Below, in pieces: positions 1 through 13,490 of a stretch of DNA of 64,000 bases. The stretch spans positions 1,302,001-1,366,000 of the forward strand of contig NC_092568.1 in assembly GCF_037975245.1 (NCBI RefSeq). Direction: 5' to 3'. The translations under genes and the position numbers were made by a program. This DNA comes from Apostichopus japonicus. Lineage: Eukaryota; Echinodermata; Holothuroidea; Aspidochirotida; Stichopodidae. The stretch's first letter is position 1. The number at the start of each line of letters is the position of its first letter. Below the pieces are notes generated by a model. The model saw only the letters and a list, made by a program, of their open reading frames with translations. It ran no database searches and was not told the DNA's origin.

Positions 1-323
1 AATTGGCTCAACAATAGTCAACTTTATGAATATGGTCTGACCAGTGCCAGCTCAAAAGAAGAAAGTTAATCATCTCACGGGAATCTCTTGGCAGTGAGCT
101 TTCTTGTTTACTTAACCAACTTATTGGAACCCCCATTTCTTTAAATACTTAATAGTGAACAGGAACATTTGTAAATCTGTTTCATTGTTGTGAGTTATAA
201 TATCTCTCTCCTTCTTTGTGTTGATTTCAGACTTGCTTCTTGCTAACGGTCGTGTTATTTTATTATGTTTTATTTTATTCGCATTATATTCAATCGTGCG
301 ATTCTTCCTTTCTTCGTTTACAG

Positions 324-1269
324 ACTGTACAGAAGCGTGGTGCTGCAGTCCTGGCTGCCCGTAAGCTTTCTAGCGCCATGTCGGCGGCAAAGGCCATTTG
401 CGACCATATGAGAGACTGGTGGTTCGGCACCCAAGGAGTAAGTGGTCTTATCTTGTCTACTGTGATGTTGTATTCAACCAGCTGATCGTATTTGATTAAT
501 ATATCCAGATCGATTCCAATTCCCACCATTTTCACTCCACTTGAATAGTTCTGTGTTCTGCATAAATGCTACATAAAGTATCCATTCTAGGCAGAGAAGG
601 CGCATGTAGCCGGTACCTACCAGTGACTGACAACAAGTCGACTCTGATTCATGTACTTGTGAAGTAGGGCGACAGTTTAACCGAGATACATTTGATGTAA
701 GGGTATGGTAGGCTCACCTTAGATACGACCTACTCCTGTTTACATATAGATAATTAAGTCTGGGTTTATCTGTTGATTCTATATGTCTGATTTGACACTT
801 TAACTAAAACAAACTGAAACTACATTTTATGCTCAAGATTAATAGAATGGCAAGAGGTTACCGGCTATTTGAAGATGTTTGTAAAAAATTGGAATTTTTG
901 TTTTATGGGTATTGCGGCTATTGCCCCTCCCCCCCCCCAAAAAAAAAATATATATATTTACGATGGAATGAAGATAATTGAAATGGCTGTAGAAACGCAT
1001 GCTTATTAAACAGTCTTTCAATGTTCATGTAATCTGTGTTTTTCACCTTTTCACAGGATAAATGGGTATCAATGGGGGTCAGTTCTGATGGTAACACTTA
1101 TGGAATTCCAGAGGGGCTCATATACAGCTTCCCCGTCTGCATTCAGAACAAGCAGTGGACTATCGTGCAAGGACTGGAAATCAACGACTTCTCACGCAAG
1201 AAGATGGACACTTCTGCAAAAGAACTGGCAGAGGAGAAGGATATGGCGATGGACTTCTTGAACGCCTGA
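324..1269 (+). CDS. MDH1: Cytosolic malate dehydrogenase, last two exons (5' part lies outside the window)
   Basis: NAD-dependent malate dehydrogenase interconverts malate and oxaloacetate in the cytosol (malate-aspartate shuttle). Two exons are visible. Exon 324-437 follows the acceptor TTTACAG and ends before GTAAGT. Exon 1057-1269 follows TTCACAG and ends at TGA 1267-1269. The junction is phase 0, giving the last 108 residues. Recognised family blocks are [45 protein letters not shown] and AKELAEEK, close to vertebrate MDH1 and clearly not the mitochondrial MDH2 type. The active-site and NAD-binding regions lie upstream of the window, so this is a partial gene and not a pseudogene: no frameshift or stop is seen. 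It is the only plus-strand gene found here and ends about 4.4 kb before the convergent UNC5CL-like gene. Confidence 0.95.
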
Positions 1270-1810
1270 CTCTTTGCCGGTGAAGGAAATGTGTCAAAGC
1301 TCTGAGTGATTTGAGGTTCCTCTTTGATAAATTAAGTTTGATCTCTTCTGTGATTTATCTGCTTAAAACTGTCTTGCTTTCAACCTAACTGATGTTCTAC
1401 TCCAGAAGCCTCTATATTCTGTCAGCATCTGTCCCTCGTTTCTGTACACCCTCAGCTCATTTTCAGTAACTGGATTTTGATTTGTTTACAGCATTTAGAG
1501 CTCTTTTCCATGTCTTTGTTTAGCTGAAACCACAGAATTACCCAAATTCACACCCCCCCCCCCCATCCACAACCCTTCCCACTCAAACTTGACAGGTTCT
1601 CTCTTCCGATATCGTCTCCTAATTAGTCATTGTAATATTTCAATTAGCAATATCAGCATGAGCTTATTTCCTTTACCAGTAAAGTAGTTATCTTTTCCTT
1701 TTTCCTCTGTTTCATATGAAACAGTCTATATTTTTCCGGGTGATTAATTTGTATTTGAAAGTAAAATGCAGGGTTTCAATAATAAAGATCTGTCACAATC
1801 AAAGGAACTT
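1270..1810 (+). other. Putative 3' UTR of MDH1 with AATAAA signal
   Basis: This is non-coding sequence after the MDH1 stop. A canonical AATAAA lies at 1781-1786, so cleavage would be expected near 1800. Another AATAAA near 2415 could give a longer form. No transcript evidence is available. Confidence 0.45.
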
Positions 1811-4800
1811 TTTGCAGATCGAAAGCAGAAAATGATCTCAGAAGATTTACAATAAAACCATTTAACAGTGGATGTTTTTCTGCCATCGATATAGTATTCA
1901 CATTGTGATGTATAATCTTTAAAGTTCATCCATTCCTATAAAGCCTATTTGCCTTACCTTTTACTTGTCATATTTCTCAACTCTAAAAAGCCAATTTGTA
2001 GTGTTAATTTATTTTCCTCCTCCTTTGATAGTAAATTTATTCATTTTATGTCCTCTCATGTAATGAGATGCTAATACTGATTAAACGCAAAGATTCTTCT
2101 AAGGCTCTCTTTAATCTTTGATATCTGAATGTTGATTTGATTTGAATCTTGATCTGAATTGATATCTAAATCTTGATTTGAATCTAGATTTGTTCTGAAT
2201 CTTGATGCAGTATCTTTCAAACCTCTTGTCAAACTGATTGTGGTTTATTTATCTAAATGATCAAGTGATCATGATCTATTAAGAAGAATATCACTGAATA
2301 TTAACGTATCGAACGATCATTTGATGATCTCATCTCGACACTTTAACAAGTTGCTCACAGAGCCTTTAAACATTTACAGTAGAAATGAGTTGTCTGTCGT
2401 TTCCAATTGCAGCTGTTGAATAAACGGTGACTGATAATGAAATTTGTAAAATTTCCTTTCTTTTGTTTCTTTTCATTGGTGAAAGGATTTACCTGTTCAT
2501 GGATTTACCCTTTCATGTGTTGCAGATATATTTGTCAATGTGTGGCTTTTTCAACAGCTTCTTTATATTGATATATCCTATCCAGTCAATGGGAATACAG
2601 TGCATAATGTCATAGCTTGTGTACATGATATCAACTAGAAGCTCATCTCATATTTTGTAATTAGCTTCCACAAGAAAACCATATTGTTTTTAGAAAGGTC
2701 TTTTGAGGTCACCAAAGTGTGACCCTTTGATTTACTTCCACAGATATATTGCCTGTTTGATGTTTTGCGTAGAATCTTCATAAGAACCTTCATATTTTTG
2801 GTGCAGGTTTAAGGTCATTTGAGCATCAAAAGTGTTATTATTTCAAGCAACAAGACCAAACTAAAGATGGAATAAACATCAATCATCCTAGATATGTACT
2901 AGCTCCATAGAAGGTTTGCATCCAATCTGAAAGGCTTGTTATGCATTCTGTTATAAACACAACCATACTAATAACCATCACTACCGCCCCGTAGTCTTCT
3001 TTGGCATTAATATGTACTAAATAACCACACAGCAATATGGAAACACTTTTTTAACCAAAATTTGTGTGAAGAATTGTAACAAAACACAGGACAAAGATAT
3101 TTGGACTTTTCGATTCATTTGACCTCAATGAAGAGACCACAGTTTTAGCAAAAAAGGAACATTATACAAAAGCATGATTGCATGATTAGCTTACTAACCA
3201 CATTAACGCCAATAGAGAATGTTTAGATTGCCATAATGGAATGCCTGATGATGAGGCTTTTACATTTTGTTCCAACATAAACATCAAGTCTGTGGGAACT
3301 CATAATTGTACAAACAATTATAATGTTTCTAGATTATTCTCTCAAATAAAGGTGAATTGATACTTTGGCTGATTTCTTTACAAAATTTACAATGATATGT
3401 CAATTAAAAGATAAGAATATAAGAAATACTACATGTGTTATATTAATTGTGACACATACAGTGTTGGATTTTCAGAATATAGTCTATCAATAGTCTATCA
3501 TAAATTACACTTGATAGAATCACAGCACAAAGGTATTTTTGGCAAGAAAGTTTTAGCAACCATGATAGAGCTGACAAAACTACCTGCATCCTTCTGTATA
3601 CAAATTGGAAGCCCCTAGTCTTTGTACTTTTGAAGTGTAAAGATATTTTCTTTCACCAATGACAGCCCCTACAAAATTGTTAATGTTGGGTTTGCCAATG
3701 GAAAAATCCAAAAAATGTGTCTTCTCAGGAACATATTGATCCATGGTAAAAGCGTTTTTGATGTTCGCTGTGGATTCTGGGAACCATTGGTATTACTTTA
3801 CAGCAGGAGTTCCCTAAGTGGGGTGCATGAATCCCCAGGGGTGCGTGAGTCCATCCCAGGAGGTTTGTGAGATGTTTCTGAAAGTCAAAACTAGAGTACT
3901 TTTTGTTGAACTAAAATCTAATATATCATTTAATTTAGTTATGTACAAAAGTCGTGCATTATCGATAAAACTCTACAATATTACACTTTTACAAAGCACT
4001 GTTATGCGTATTGTAGTATAATAATGACTCAGATCGTGGACAACTCTGACATCCACAGGGGGTCCGTGGGGAGATAAGTTCTAAAGGGAAACGCTGCTCT
4101 ACAGTGCAGTTTGTGCTTTTAATAAATTCATTGTAACTGTTAAGTCTAACGGAACCAGATAACGGTTGATAATTATCTAAAATAATGTTGTCTCTTGTGA
4201 AAAAAAAACTTAAGAATAAAACTGTTTTGTACTAAAAAATAAATGTCCTGTCAACACAACAGGACAATTAGATGGATGACTTTACAAATGGAAGCCCAAT
4301 TAATATATTACAGTAGTTGTGACATGTTTAACATGCATGTGAAAGTAACTTTAAAATCAATTGCAAAGACATGATTAGATTCAAGCAAAGCAGTAACACT
4401 CTGTCATATGCTAGAATGAGAGAGAAGTGATATAAAGGCAAGACAAAAATTGTTGCAAATATGATACATTTGGCAAAACCTGCATGAACATGAAATATGT
4501 CACCATTCCAACACAGAGATGTGTTTTACTAACTTTATAATATTTACAAGCTGTCAATGAGATATCGTCCAAAACACTACTGTCACTACTGACTTTCGGC
4601 ATTGAAACATCATATTGAACATCAAAAGACATCAAATTATTTTTGCCAGAAGGAAATGCGCTATAGAAAAAATAAAGAGAAAAACTGAGAAATCTTAAAC
4701 TGAACTTGTTAAATCATTGACGGCAGTGACACTCACAGCAATTTGCTTCTTCACTGGTTATATCATTGTTTAATTGAACACATGTTATTGTTTGTGCATA

Positions 4801-5676
4801 ATTTGGAGAGTCTGAATCTTCAGGAACTCTGACAATGTGGAAATGGTCGACACATATCAAGCTCTTTCAAATTTACTAATTACTGCCCTGATCATTTATT
4901 ACTCGATGAAATTTTTGTTACTCTTTGCCGATGAGAAAATATGAAATCGGTAACTCTTGAGAAAATTATTAACCCCCAAAGAAGACAAAGTTTTTGGGAG
5001 TTATTTGTGGAGGACTACAGGCACTTGGTGATAGACACTGTTGGCAAGTATAAACTCAGTGACGTAGATAGTACTAACAGTTTACATCCAATACAGATAC
5101 TAACTAACATACATGTGTTACTCATTAGTTTAGGCTTCTACAAGGTAAACTTAGTTCACTCTTCAGGAAGGTTTGGCTGAAGTTTAGCTGTTAGCAAGTT
5201 CAGGTGCCACCAATTTGCATGGGATGATGGGAGCACTCCCAATCAATGAATATTGTTTTTGTAATCTGCTTGACCCCTCCCTTTGGTCATGAACTTGACA
5301 CAGAGGTCATACCAAGTTGTCTACCTTATTTGTTGTTCAGGTTAAAGCAATGTAACAGAAAATGACTGCATGCTGTGCCAACTGTGTGACAGGTCTATGC
5401 TTGAGGGAATACGAAATGTTTTAAAATAAGGATGTTCATTCATTGGTTTAAATCTCTAGTGTAGGAACCTGCAAAACTGCTGCAAGTAGCTGCAGTGCAC
5501 CAATTTCAGAATTGAACAGAATACATTATGGTCACCTTATGGTGCTCAAAAAACCTCAAGCACACCTATTCTGCAGGCTAGTCGAAAACATTTCTTACTG
5601 GATGCCTGAGTCTTCAACAGGTGTGGAGAATTGATGAAAGGTAGAAACTACAGAACTGACATCTCCTAGGTCAGGA
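1811..5676. other. Intergenic stretch between MDH1 and the UNC5CL-like gene
   Basis: No gene is supported. The sequence is AT-rich, with scattered AATAAA or TTTATT hexamers and one hAT-like repeat candidate (about 3800-4105). Short open frames here have no recognisable motif. The left end should hold the 3' UTR of the minus-strand UNC5CL-like gene, whose stop is at 5677-5679. Confidence 0.5.
3800..4105. mobile_element. hAT-like non-autonomous element (candidate)
   Basis: The left end reads TACAGCAGGAGTTCCCTAAG followed by a GGGGTGC-rich stretch. The right end, read in reverse complement, begins TAGAGCAGCGTTTCCCTTTA. The ends are imperfect inverted repeats of the CAG..GTTCCC.A type common in hAT elements. 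No clean 8-bp duplication was found at the borders, and there is no coding content. Confidence 0.4.
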
Positions 5677-8600
5677 TCAAGGATCAATGATGCTGCGATA
5701 GCCAGAGTCGTCTAAATCTTGCTCTGAAGTTGATTTAGTCAAAGACTGTTGGGAAAGATTGGAGTCTTGCCTGGTTGGCGTAGAACTAAAAACAGGATGG
5801 GAGAAATCATCCTGACTTTGGTTGTCGTTATCCATGATGCCGTTGCTTTCCATTTCTGATGTGGTATCCATGTATTCAGGAAGTCCTTCTTCACTTGAAC
5901 TTGCTTTGTTGCCCTCGGAAGATGATCTTTTAGTGGAATCCACTGCAGATGATCCAGGTATTGCTCCATCCATTTCCTGCAAACCATGGTTGTTGTTTCC
6001 TTCAGGCAGTTGGATTAAATACTTTTCAATGAGTTTTACTGCATCAAATCTTTTTATTTTCTTTAAGATTGCCACTAGTTGATCAAGACCTTTCAACCTT
6101 TTTGATATCCAAGCATCAGTCAAAACAGCAGAAGTGTGATACTTGCTGCGCTTTTCAAAAACGTCAATTTCGGTTAAAGTGTACTTTAGCTCAGCTGCAA
6201 GCAATTTCCAGTTGTTACCTAACGAATTATCAATGTCCAAGCAATTAGATAGTTCTGTCATTATGATATAACTGTCAAGAAACGGTGGACATGTTGGAGA
6301 TTGACCTGCATCCAGTTCCTTCACAGAGCAATATCGTGCTTGATGTGGGAGGAAAAAATCTGCCACCTACAATGAAGGGGGAGACAAAAATGAATGTAAA
6401 ACAGCATAAGGTTATCTGCCTTGTAAAATCTCTTACAGTAGGTCAAGATTTTCTTTACCTGAACTGAACTGCATTTTGTACTGGATTTGTCACAATTATG
6501 TGGTCACATACTTAATTTAACCACTCATGACTTAAATTATTCCCACTTGGTTAGTGGGGCTACATACGAGGGAACGACTTACCTTCTGGACAATATACTT
6601 ATGCACTTGAAAATGCATAAGTATATTGCCCATAAGGTAAGGAGTTCCAGATGTAAGCTGACCACTGATCGCTACCTACAGACAACAGCAACCAAGAAGC
6701 CATCTAGAGGCATATACATACATAGCAGCTTTTAGTTCAGTTTCAGTTAATAATGTCTCTTCATATCCTCCAATGAAATGAAAGAAAGTGAAAGAGAATA
6801 CAATGAAATATACAGATATCAAATAACATTCATAGAATACATTAATTACAAACAAGACAATGTAATACCAGAAAGGAAAGAAAGAAAAGACACAACAACA
6901 ACCTGCGAGTATAACGCATGAAAGTATACACAAGAAGAACTAAAAACTGACCTAAAATTACTACAGTAGTAGGTTACTCCTTACACTAAAGAAATAAGAA
7001 CATTCAATCAAATAATGACACTCATACCCTAGAATTCCCTGGTAACATAACACACTAACTCTTTCACTGATATTGTTGTTAGATAATGGCCGTTCACTGT
7101 GGGAATTCTACTTAGGGGATAAATACGAGGGGAACCAGTCTTAAATTTGATTTGAGACCGATGATGACGTCATTGAGGAGGCTGAGCGGACCGAGGCGAT
7201 AGCGTCATCAGAGGTCTCAAATCAAATTTAATACGGGGTACCCTTGTTTTTATCCCCAATCATAAATGACCCTCACAAATGTTAGGAAACGGCATTTTTT
7301 CGCTAATTTTGCTGATCTGTATTTAATTCTCCTTATGCCTCCCTTGATCTTTTTCCTGAATGACTTAATAGTCACCTCTTGTAAAACAGCATTTTCATCC
7401 GACGAACATTAAAAAGTGAAAAAATACGAATGAAGCAGTGTCGTTTGGTCTTAAATTTTTGTACTTTAATCAATTCAAATACTAAAAAATGGAGGGAAAT
7501 GCAAATTCAATAAGAACAGATGAACAAATTTCTAAAGATAAAACATTTTTTTGACCTATCAGGTCAAATTGCGCAATAAACAGATGCTGAGTTGTGTGTG
7601 TTCTGGAAAGTCCGTAAACGCTACAACAGTTAGGCTAGCAACGTTGTCTGTTGCTTACATTCTTTTGAGTAGAACTCGTCTATCTCTGGTCAGTAGATGA
7701 ACCGTTCAAATAAACGTTTACTGGGCCTGAGAATGAGCAGTTTTTGAAGTGGTTCCGAGCCACAGGCATTTATGAATGTGTAATACAACCGAACATACAA
7801 AGATTTAACAGAGCTTTTACGGGGAGAATGTAATACAAGTATGTCATTCATCCCATCAGTACAGTGTGCGCAATCAGATTACATCCCGCTATGTCTATAC
7901 ATACCCACATAAAAGAGACACTATGTGTGAATAATACATACGTTCCCTGGCTTCGCTCTGCAATTAACTCACAAATATAGAACAAAGAAACAGTGTGGAT
8001 CTAAACTAGCAGGTAAAGCAATGAATGACACATTCGACCACAAGTATATTACTACAATTTGTACAACATTGGCTACAACTTCTGTAGAAATGTCAACGTT
8101 ATCCCATTGACATTCAGTTACATTGGTCTTTGGACTTACTTTCTTCTGGAAATCAAAAGAGATACTCTCCCTATTGTCTTCTTGTTGAGCTTTCAGTGTG
8201 CCCTTTAACTTTTCATCTCTAGTCGAGCTGCTATTCCTCTTCAACCTTATGATAGCAGCACCTCGGGTTCCAAACCACAACTGTTCATAACCTATTTCCT
8301 AATGGTTGAACAGACAATGATTCAGTGAAACTGTGTTCTCATGTGTTGAATGTTGACGGTTAATTTAATAATTACACGACAGTATGCCTGGTGAATAATC
8401 AGCATGATCCAGCCTTGAGTGCATCAACGATGAACAAAATAACTCTGTTATGTCCAACTTTTTGACCCAGCTTGTTCCTGTTTGAAGCATTGAATTAGTT
8501 GCCATGTAATCTTCAGCAATTGCCTTTATAGGAAACAGCAGTGTTGATATTTTTAGAACTTTGCTAAGAGCAGGGTATATCAATTAATACGACACAAAAT

Positions 8601-11529
8601 GCCCTCTGAAATTCACCATTCCAAGGAAAGAACAAACAAACAAGAATATAAAAGTCAATGCAGTTAAGGAACAAAATGGTATAACATGATAGAAATTACT
8701 ACAAGTCTGTATCAGTTTGGTAGATGGGAGGGCTATAGTAAGGTACTATGTGAAGTGTAGTGTAGTGAGAAAGTCCATTTTAACCATGGATATGTACATC
8801 CAAAATGTGTGCACTGGGAGTAAATGTTCAAGATTCAATTAACTAACAACAGACATGCTAACAAACAGTGTTCAATGGATGACTTTCCTCCATTGCGTCT
8901 GAGGTTGTTAATACTAGCTTCATGAACTTACCGTGTTGAAAATCACTATTTTACACTGCTTGCTGTGAATTGTGTAATGGACTGTGACGGATTTCCCAGA
9001 CTTGTCAAGTTTGTAATCCCTGTAGCTCTCATCTAAGAGCACCTTACTTCCGTCAGCTGTCTGTTGTGCAAGTAATCTCTGTAAACAAAAGCAAAATACA
9101 ATGAATGATTTGACACTGTAAAAGAATACTCTACGATCATCAAACCTAAACAACTTTGGTAACTGATGAAGTTGAGACCACGGTCACACGTACGGTATAA
9201 AATTGCATCTTCCGACCATCGTTTCTTAACTATAGTCCGACCATATTAAACTAACTTTGGTAGCGGTCACACATACTCACACAACTTTGTTATATATTTG
9301 GCTCATTATTATTCACAGACAACTGCATCAGTGAGTTAATTTTGCTTTTGCAAAGCTATAATGAGCAGTTGCGGTGGGTTGGTCAAGGGTAACTGTTTTG
9401 ACAATGTTTTGCAGGGTTTTGAGTTGTAAGTATAATATATGTAATCGGGGATTTCCAGCCGAGGTCAGTATTTACGCTAAAATGATTAGTTGAACAATGG
9501 TCGGACCATGGTTAATTCGGGGCTTACGATGCTAATTATCATCTTTAGTGGACGATGGTTGGACGATCGTCAGAGTAGAGAGCGGTCGCACGCAAACCGT
9601 ACCATGGTGACATCCTTAATGTTAAGTAGCTTGGTCAATATATTGTAGTGTCACTCATTTGCAGTAATGCCTTTTACCAACTCAAAGCATTTGACCAAAC
9701 TAAGCTACTGACTTTGTACAGTATATCTCTAGTTAAACACTAATAATAAAGAAAACTAATAAATTTCCAGGAATAACATGGCTCTAAGAAAATAAAGTAG
9801 CAACTTTAGCCAGCTAAAATTTTAAATGATATTCATAATTCATAAACAGTATAGAAAGTAGTGCAAAAGACTTCTATCACCTGATCTGAAAAGCAATTAA
9901 GAGCCAAATATACACAAAATTTATTTCAACTTACGTTGTAAATATCATTGTCACTATTGCACATCCACAATTTTATGATAAGGTCATCCTCAGGGTCATC
10001 AATTTGGTAAAGAAGTGGGAATGCCCGCAGCATCTTACCAATAACACAGGTTCCATCCTTAACAAATACATCAACGTCAGAAAAATGAGTCAGCCATATT
10101 TTGCAGGACGTCTCATGAAGGGTCGACTCAGAAGATGCTTTTTCATCTCGCTCCCATACTGAATCTGACCATACAGAAGAAAAAGGGAATTTGAAAGAGT
10201 GATGCTTTACATGTGACATGAGTTCTCACGCTCCTCCTCCCCGCCCCCCCCCAAAAAAAATATGACAGAAAACTAAGGAATCCAAAATATAATACCGACC
10301 ATTCATAATGTTATCGTCGATACCAATTCATTAAGCATGTACAAACAGTACAACTTTCTTTAGTATTACACACTTTTGTGCACTGGCATGTATGCAGCGA
10401 CTTAAGTTACCAACACATTTAAGTCCATGGAGATTTGGTTCGAGATTTCTTTATTCATATCCACGGATGCCCTTAGGCTAATCTCTAATTGCCAACAGCC
10501 TCTCCTATTCTAATGAGGCGTAACACATATGTTATCTAATAGGCTGGTCGGTGGGTGGGAATACTGTAGATTATAAAACAAGGTTTCCACAACTAAACCC
10601 TTGGTGACTCCAAATGACATAAAAAATAGGCTTCTTGTACTTAACATGTCACAACTTCATACTAAATATGCGATTGGTCCAAGCTTCCCTTCTTGAGACA
10701 TCGTGTTAACAATGTGTTCACAATTTGACTCCTGGTAAACTTTGACCTCCACAAAAACAATAGGGACCTTGAACTCAATGTGTCACAACTACATACTACA
10801 TGAGATTGGTCCAAGCTTCCCTTCTTGAGATATCATGTTTATATCGTTTTCACAGTTTGACCCCTGGTGACACTCACACACGCAAACACTCATTTGCCTG
10901 CATGACTACAAAGGTTACCATAATCATTGAAACCAGAAAACATAAAGCCAGTTGGCTTTGCCATACAATTTGTTTCAAAATTCCACATAGCTACAGTATC
11001 TGATTAATGTAGAGCAAGTTAGTTAAATTTGTCCAGAAAGTGTACATTACCCTTCCCCCCTGGATGACCTCTGGTGTAAACCTCCACCTGGTATTTTGGA
11101 GGCTTCACAGTACCACTACTAGCAACTTTTATTCTGCCACAATGTTTAATACTGAGAACTACAGGTTTCCTGAATACTGTTCCATCAGGTTCACATCTTA
11201 CGACTGGTGTAATTCTTGGTGTCTCAGATGACTGTGGACAGCCCTCTGCAGCAGGATCCATTAGAGTTATCCTAATCAACTGCCTACAAGCCAATGCTCC
11301 AGGTGGGATGGTGAGATGTGTATCGCTTTCTGGTATGAAAAGCTTACCGCCCTCTTCATCGAAGTAGTCATGGTTGCTAGCAGTGCTATCAGCATCTGGC
11401 AGGTCTTGGGTTGAAGGATGATCTGGGAGTGAGCGAGGCTCTGCTGATCCAAAACCAGAGTCTTCTCCAAAGCTGCGGTCCTGTGACTTCTGGTCTTTGT
11501 CTAGCTCTGAATCCATTGGGTTTGTAAAA
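5677..11529 (-). CDS. ZU5-UPA-Death domain protein, UNC5C-like
   Basis: Five exons on the minus strand: 11529-11051 (ATG at 11516), 10164-9935, 9078-8932, 8280-8140 and 6366-5677. All have AG acceptors and GT donors with matching phase, giving about 557 aa. Residues 56-155 form a ZU5 domain (core FIPESDTHLTIPPGAL). About 156-330 match the UPA module (SCKIWLTHFSDVDVF). About 364-450 form a Death domain (LGNNWKLLAAELKYT, then VLTDAWISKRL). The tail is Ser/Thr-rich and acidic. The order ZU5-UPA-DD without Ig or TSP domains matches UNC5CL (human protein about 518 aa, an NF-kB/JNK activator) rather than a full netrin receptor. No N-terminal membrane segment is visible in this model, unlike human UNC5CL. 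An acceptor lies 13 bases before the ATG, so a 5' non-coding exon probably lies upstream; an extra N-terminal coding exon cannot be excluded. DSGFGS (19-24) and DSGYRS (548-553) fit the beta-TrCP degron pattern DSGxxS. Confidence 0.85.
6550..6668. repeat. Imperfect hairpin repeat in intron 4 of the UNC5CL-like gene
   Basis: Arms of roughly 55-60 bases face each other around an 8-base loop. The inner arm CAATATACTTATGCA pairs perfectly with TGCATAAGTATATTG, and the outer arms (GGAACGACTTACCTT / AAGGTAAGGAGTTCC) pair with few mismatches. It lies about 180 bases before the last exon's acceptor in transcription order and looks like a MITE remnant. Confidence 0.6.
7115..7257. mobile_element. 143-bp hairpin MITE in intron 4 of the UNC5CL-like gene
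   Basis: The left arm starts GGGGATAAATACGAGGGGAA and continues into TTAAATTTGATTTGAGACC. The right arm in reverse complement starts GGGGATAAAAACAAGGGTAC and rejoins TTAAATTTGATTTGAGACC. The arms are about 45 bases, with a GC-rich loop containing TGATGACGTCAT. There is no coding content and no target duplication was assigned. Confidence 0.65.
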
Positions 11530-12764
11530 CTGTAATGAAAGCAGGATTTAAGTTCTTTCTTATCTATAGGTAACACTTTCACATACAGTACATTTTTATA
11601 AATTTTAGTTTATTGAGATCCAACAGTACTGTCTGTAGACAAAGCCTAGCATATATGGCTTTAGGGTTCTAATAGTTTGCATAGAGGATTAAAACAAGCC
11701 AATTTCTTTGCCTCTTTCATGATGAAGTATTCTAAAACTTGAAAAATGGAAGTTTGTGTTGCGGATATTTCATTATATTTGCCTGATTGTCAGTTTAATA
11801 AAGATGGCATTCTGCCCAACACAATCAGTGAGCCAACAGATGCGGAAAATTCAAACCATGGATGTATCACACAATAGAATTAAACCGAAATCACACAGTT
11901 TTAGAATTAGTGGTATAGTTTTACAGTAGTAGGAATAGAGCTTTGTAATCACATTTTCTTTGTGGAACCATGATTAGGCATTATAACTTGAGGGTAACTT
12001 TTGTCTCACTGTAGAAAATATATGCATGCATGAGGTAACTTTCTCAGATGTATTAAATCAGACTGCAGGAAGTGTCGAAAATGCAATCCACCTGGCTCAG
12101 GTAGACATGTTTCTAAACCTTTACTTTTCTATGTCTTTCACGATAGTAAGCATACATTGTTCAATTGAACTTCACAGGATATTCACCTCTTCTTTTCTCA
12201 ATAAATTAATGACAATCAATGACAACCAATGCTTACCCTGTTAACAGGAAGATCACAAATGAGCACTGCAGTGACTAGCTATGCCTCCTGAAGATCAGTT
12301 CAATAGGCACTACAACAATGCTCATTTTAGCCATGATCGGTTACCTGAGCATTGCACTAACATAGCCCTAGTGCTTATTTACTGTACCAAATGACCAGTT
12401 CAACAATTTTGGCCTAATCTATAGTGTAACTTTGTGTAGGCTACTTCTCAGAATGCATGTACAACTCTGAAAGATGGCGGTGACACCCATGGCAAAAAAA
12501 GGGGCATGATAGCAACGTTTGCCATGCATCCACTGCTGTCTGTTAATTTCAAGCCCTTCATCAGTAATGTATGTTGCTAACACACAGAATAATAAGGCCT
12601 AGTAGTGCAAAAGTTGCAGTTACTACTAGTCTAACACAAATGCACAGGCTTTACTTCAGGATGTTGAATACTAGCAGCCGAGGCCTACTGCCACTTTTTC
12701 ATGAACAATAACAGAAACTTTCTGATATTCTGAATTCTCCAAATAATAACCAAATTTGAGCAAT

Positions 12765-13490
12765 GCAATAATAATAATAATACAACTTATTATGCGCACA
12801 CACCACTCAAAGAATGTTCATGGCGCAATTGACAATTAGAAATGATACAAATAATACAGAATAATACAAGACAATGACAGAAGAAAAACTCATATAAAAG
12901 CTTTTGTCATTAAGTGGGATTTTATGCTCTTCTTAAAGTTAGAGAGAGTAGATGTTTGTCTGATTTATAAGGGAAGTTGGTTCCATAAGCGAGGGGCTGA
13001 AATAATAAAAGACCTACCCCCCCCCCAAGAATTTTTGGACTTAATTTCAGATAATAAAAATTGAGAGCTGGATCTTAGATTACGAGAGGGGACAAAAATA
13101 TGTAATAAGTCAGAAATATACATTGGACCATGTCCTTTAAGTGATTTATAAACAAAAAGGAGAATTTTATACATAATACGATATTTTACAGGTAGCCAGT
13201 GCAGGTTTTTTAAGACAGGGTGGATATGACAATACTTATGAGAATGAGTTAAACAATACGCGCTGCTGAGCTCTGGATTAATTGGAGTCTATGAATCTGT
13301 TCTTGTGGAAGACCGAGGAGTAAGGAATTGCCCATATCCAACCTTGAAGTGATAAAAGAATGTACGATTTGTTCAGTTGCCTTATCATTTAAATATTTTC
13401 GTAATTTGTAGATGCCTCTGAGATGAAATGCAGCAGAACTTGTTATTTTGGAATCACCTACAACTGCTTTATGATCTACAGGTAGCAATT
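12765..13490 (-). mobile_element. LINE (non-LTR retrotransposon) 3' fragment, broken reverse transcriptase tail
   Basis: Read on the minus strand, this encodes the C-terminal tail of a non-LTR reverse transcriptase in at least two frames. One part holds IYKLRKYLNDKATEQIVHSF and SRLDMGNSLLLGLPQEQIHR with the conserved QLIQSSAARIV. The next holds YKSLKGHGPMYISDLL and SAPRLWNQLPL. A frameshift and a homopolymer disrupt it. The 3' end (left) runs into an AAT/ATT microsatellite near 12770, as in 3'-microsatellite LINEs. It is an inactive, 5'-truncated copy. Confidence 0.75.

Noticed and set aside
4941-5180. 79-aa plus-strand frame
   Set aside because: No family resemblance and no supporting splice or polyadenylation context.
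7969-8139. Extension of UNC5CL-like exon 4 beyond 8140
   Set aside because: A perfect GTAAGT donor after FDFQKK at 8140 joins in phase 0 to the strong acceptor at 6366; the extension is read-through into the intron.
9175-9615. Possible MITE with repeated GACCATCGT and CGGTCACACG phrases
   Set aside because: The phrases recur in both orientations, but I could not align terminal repeats or find a duplication, so it was not annotated as an element.
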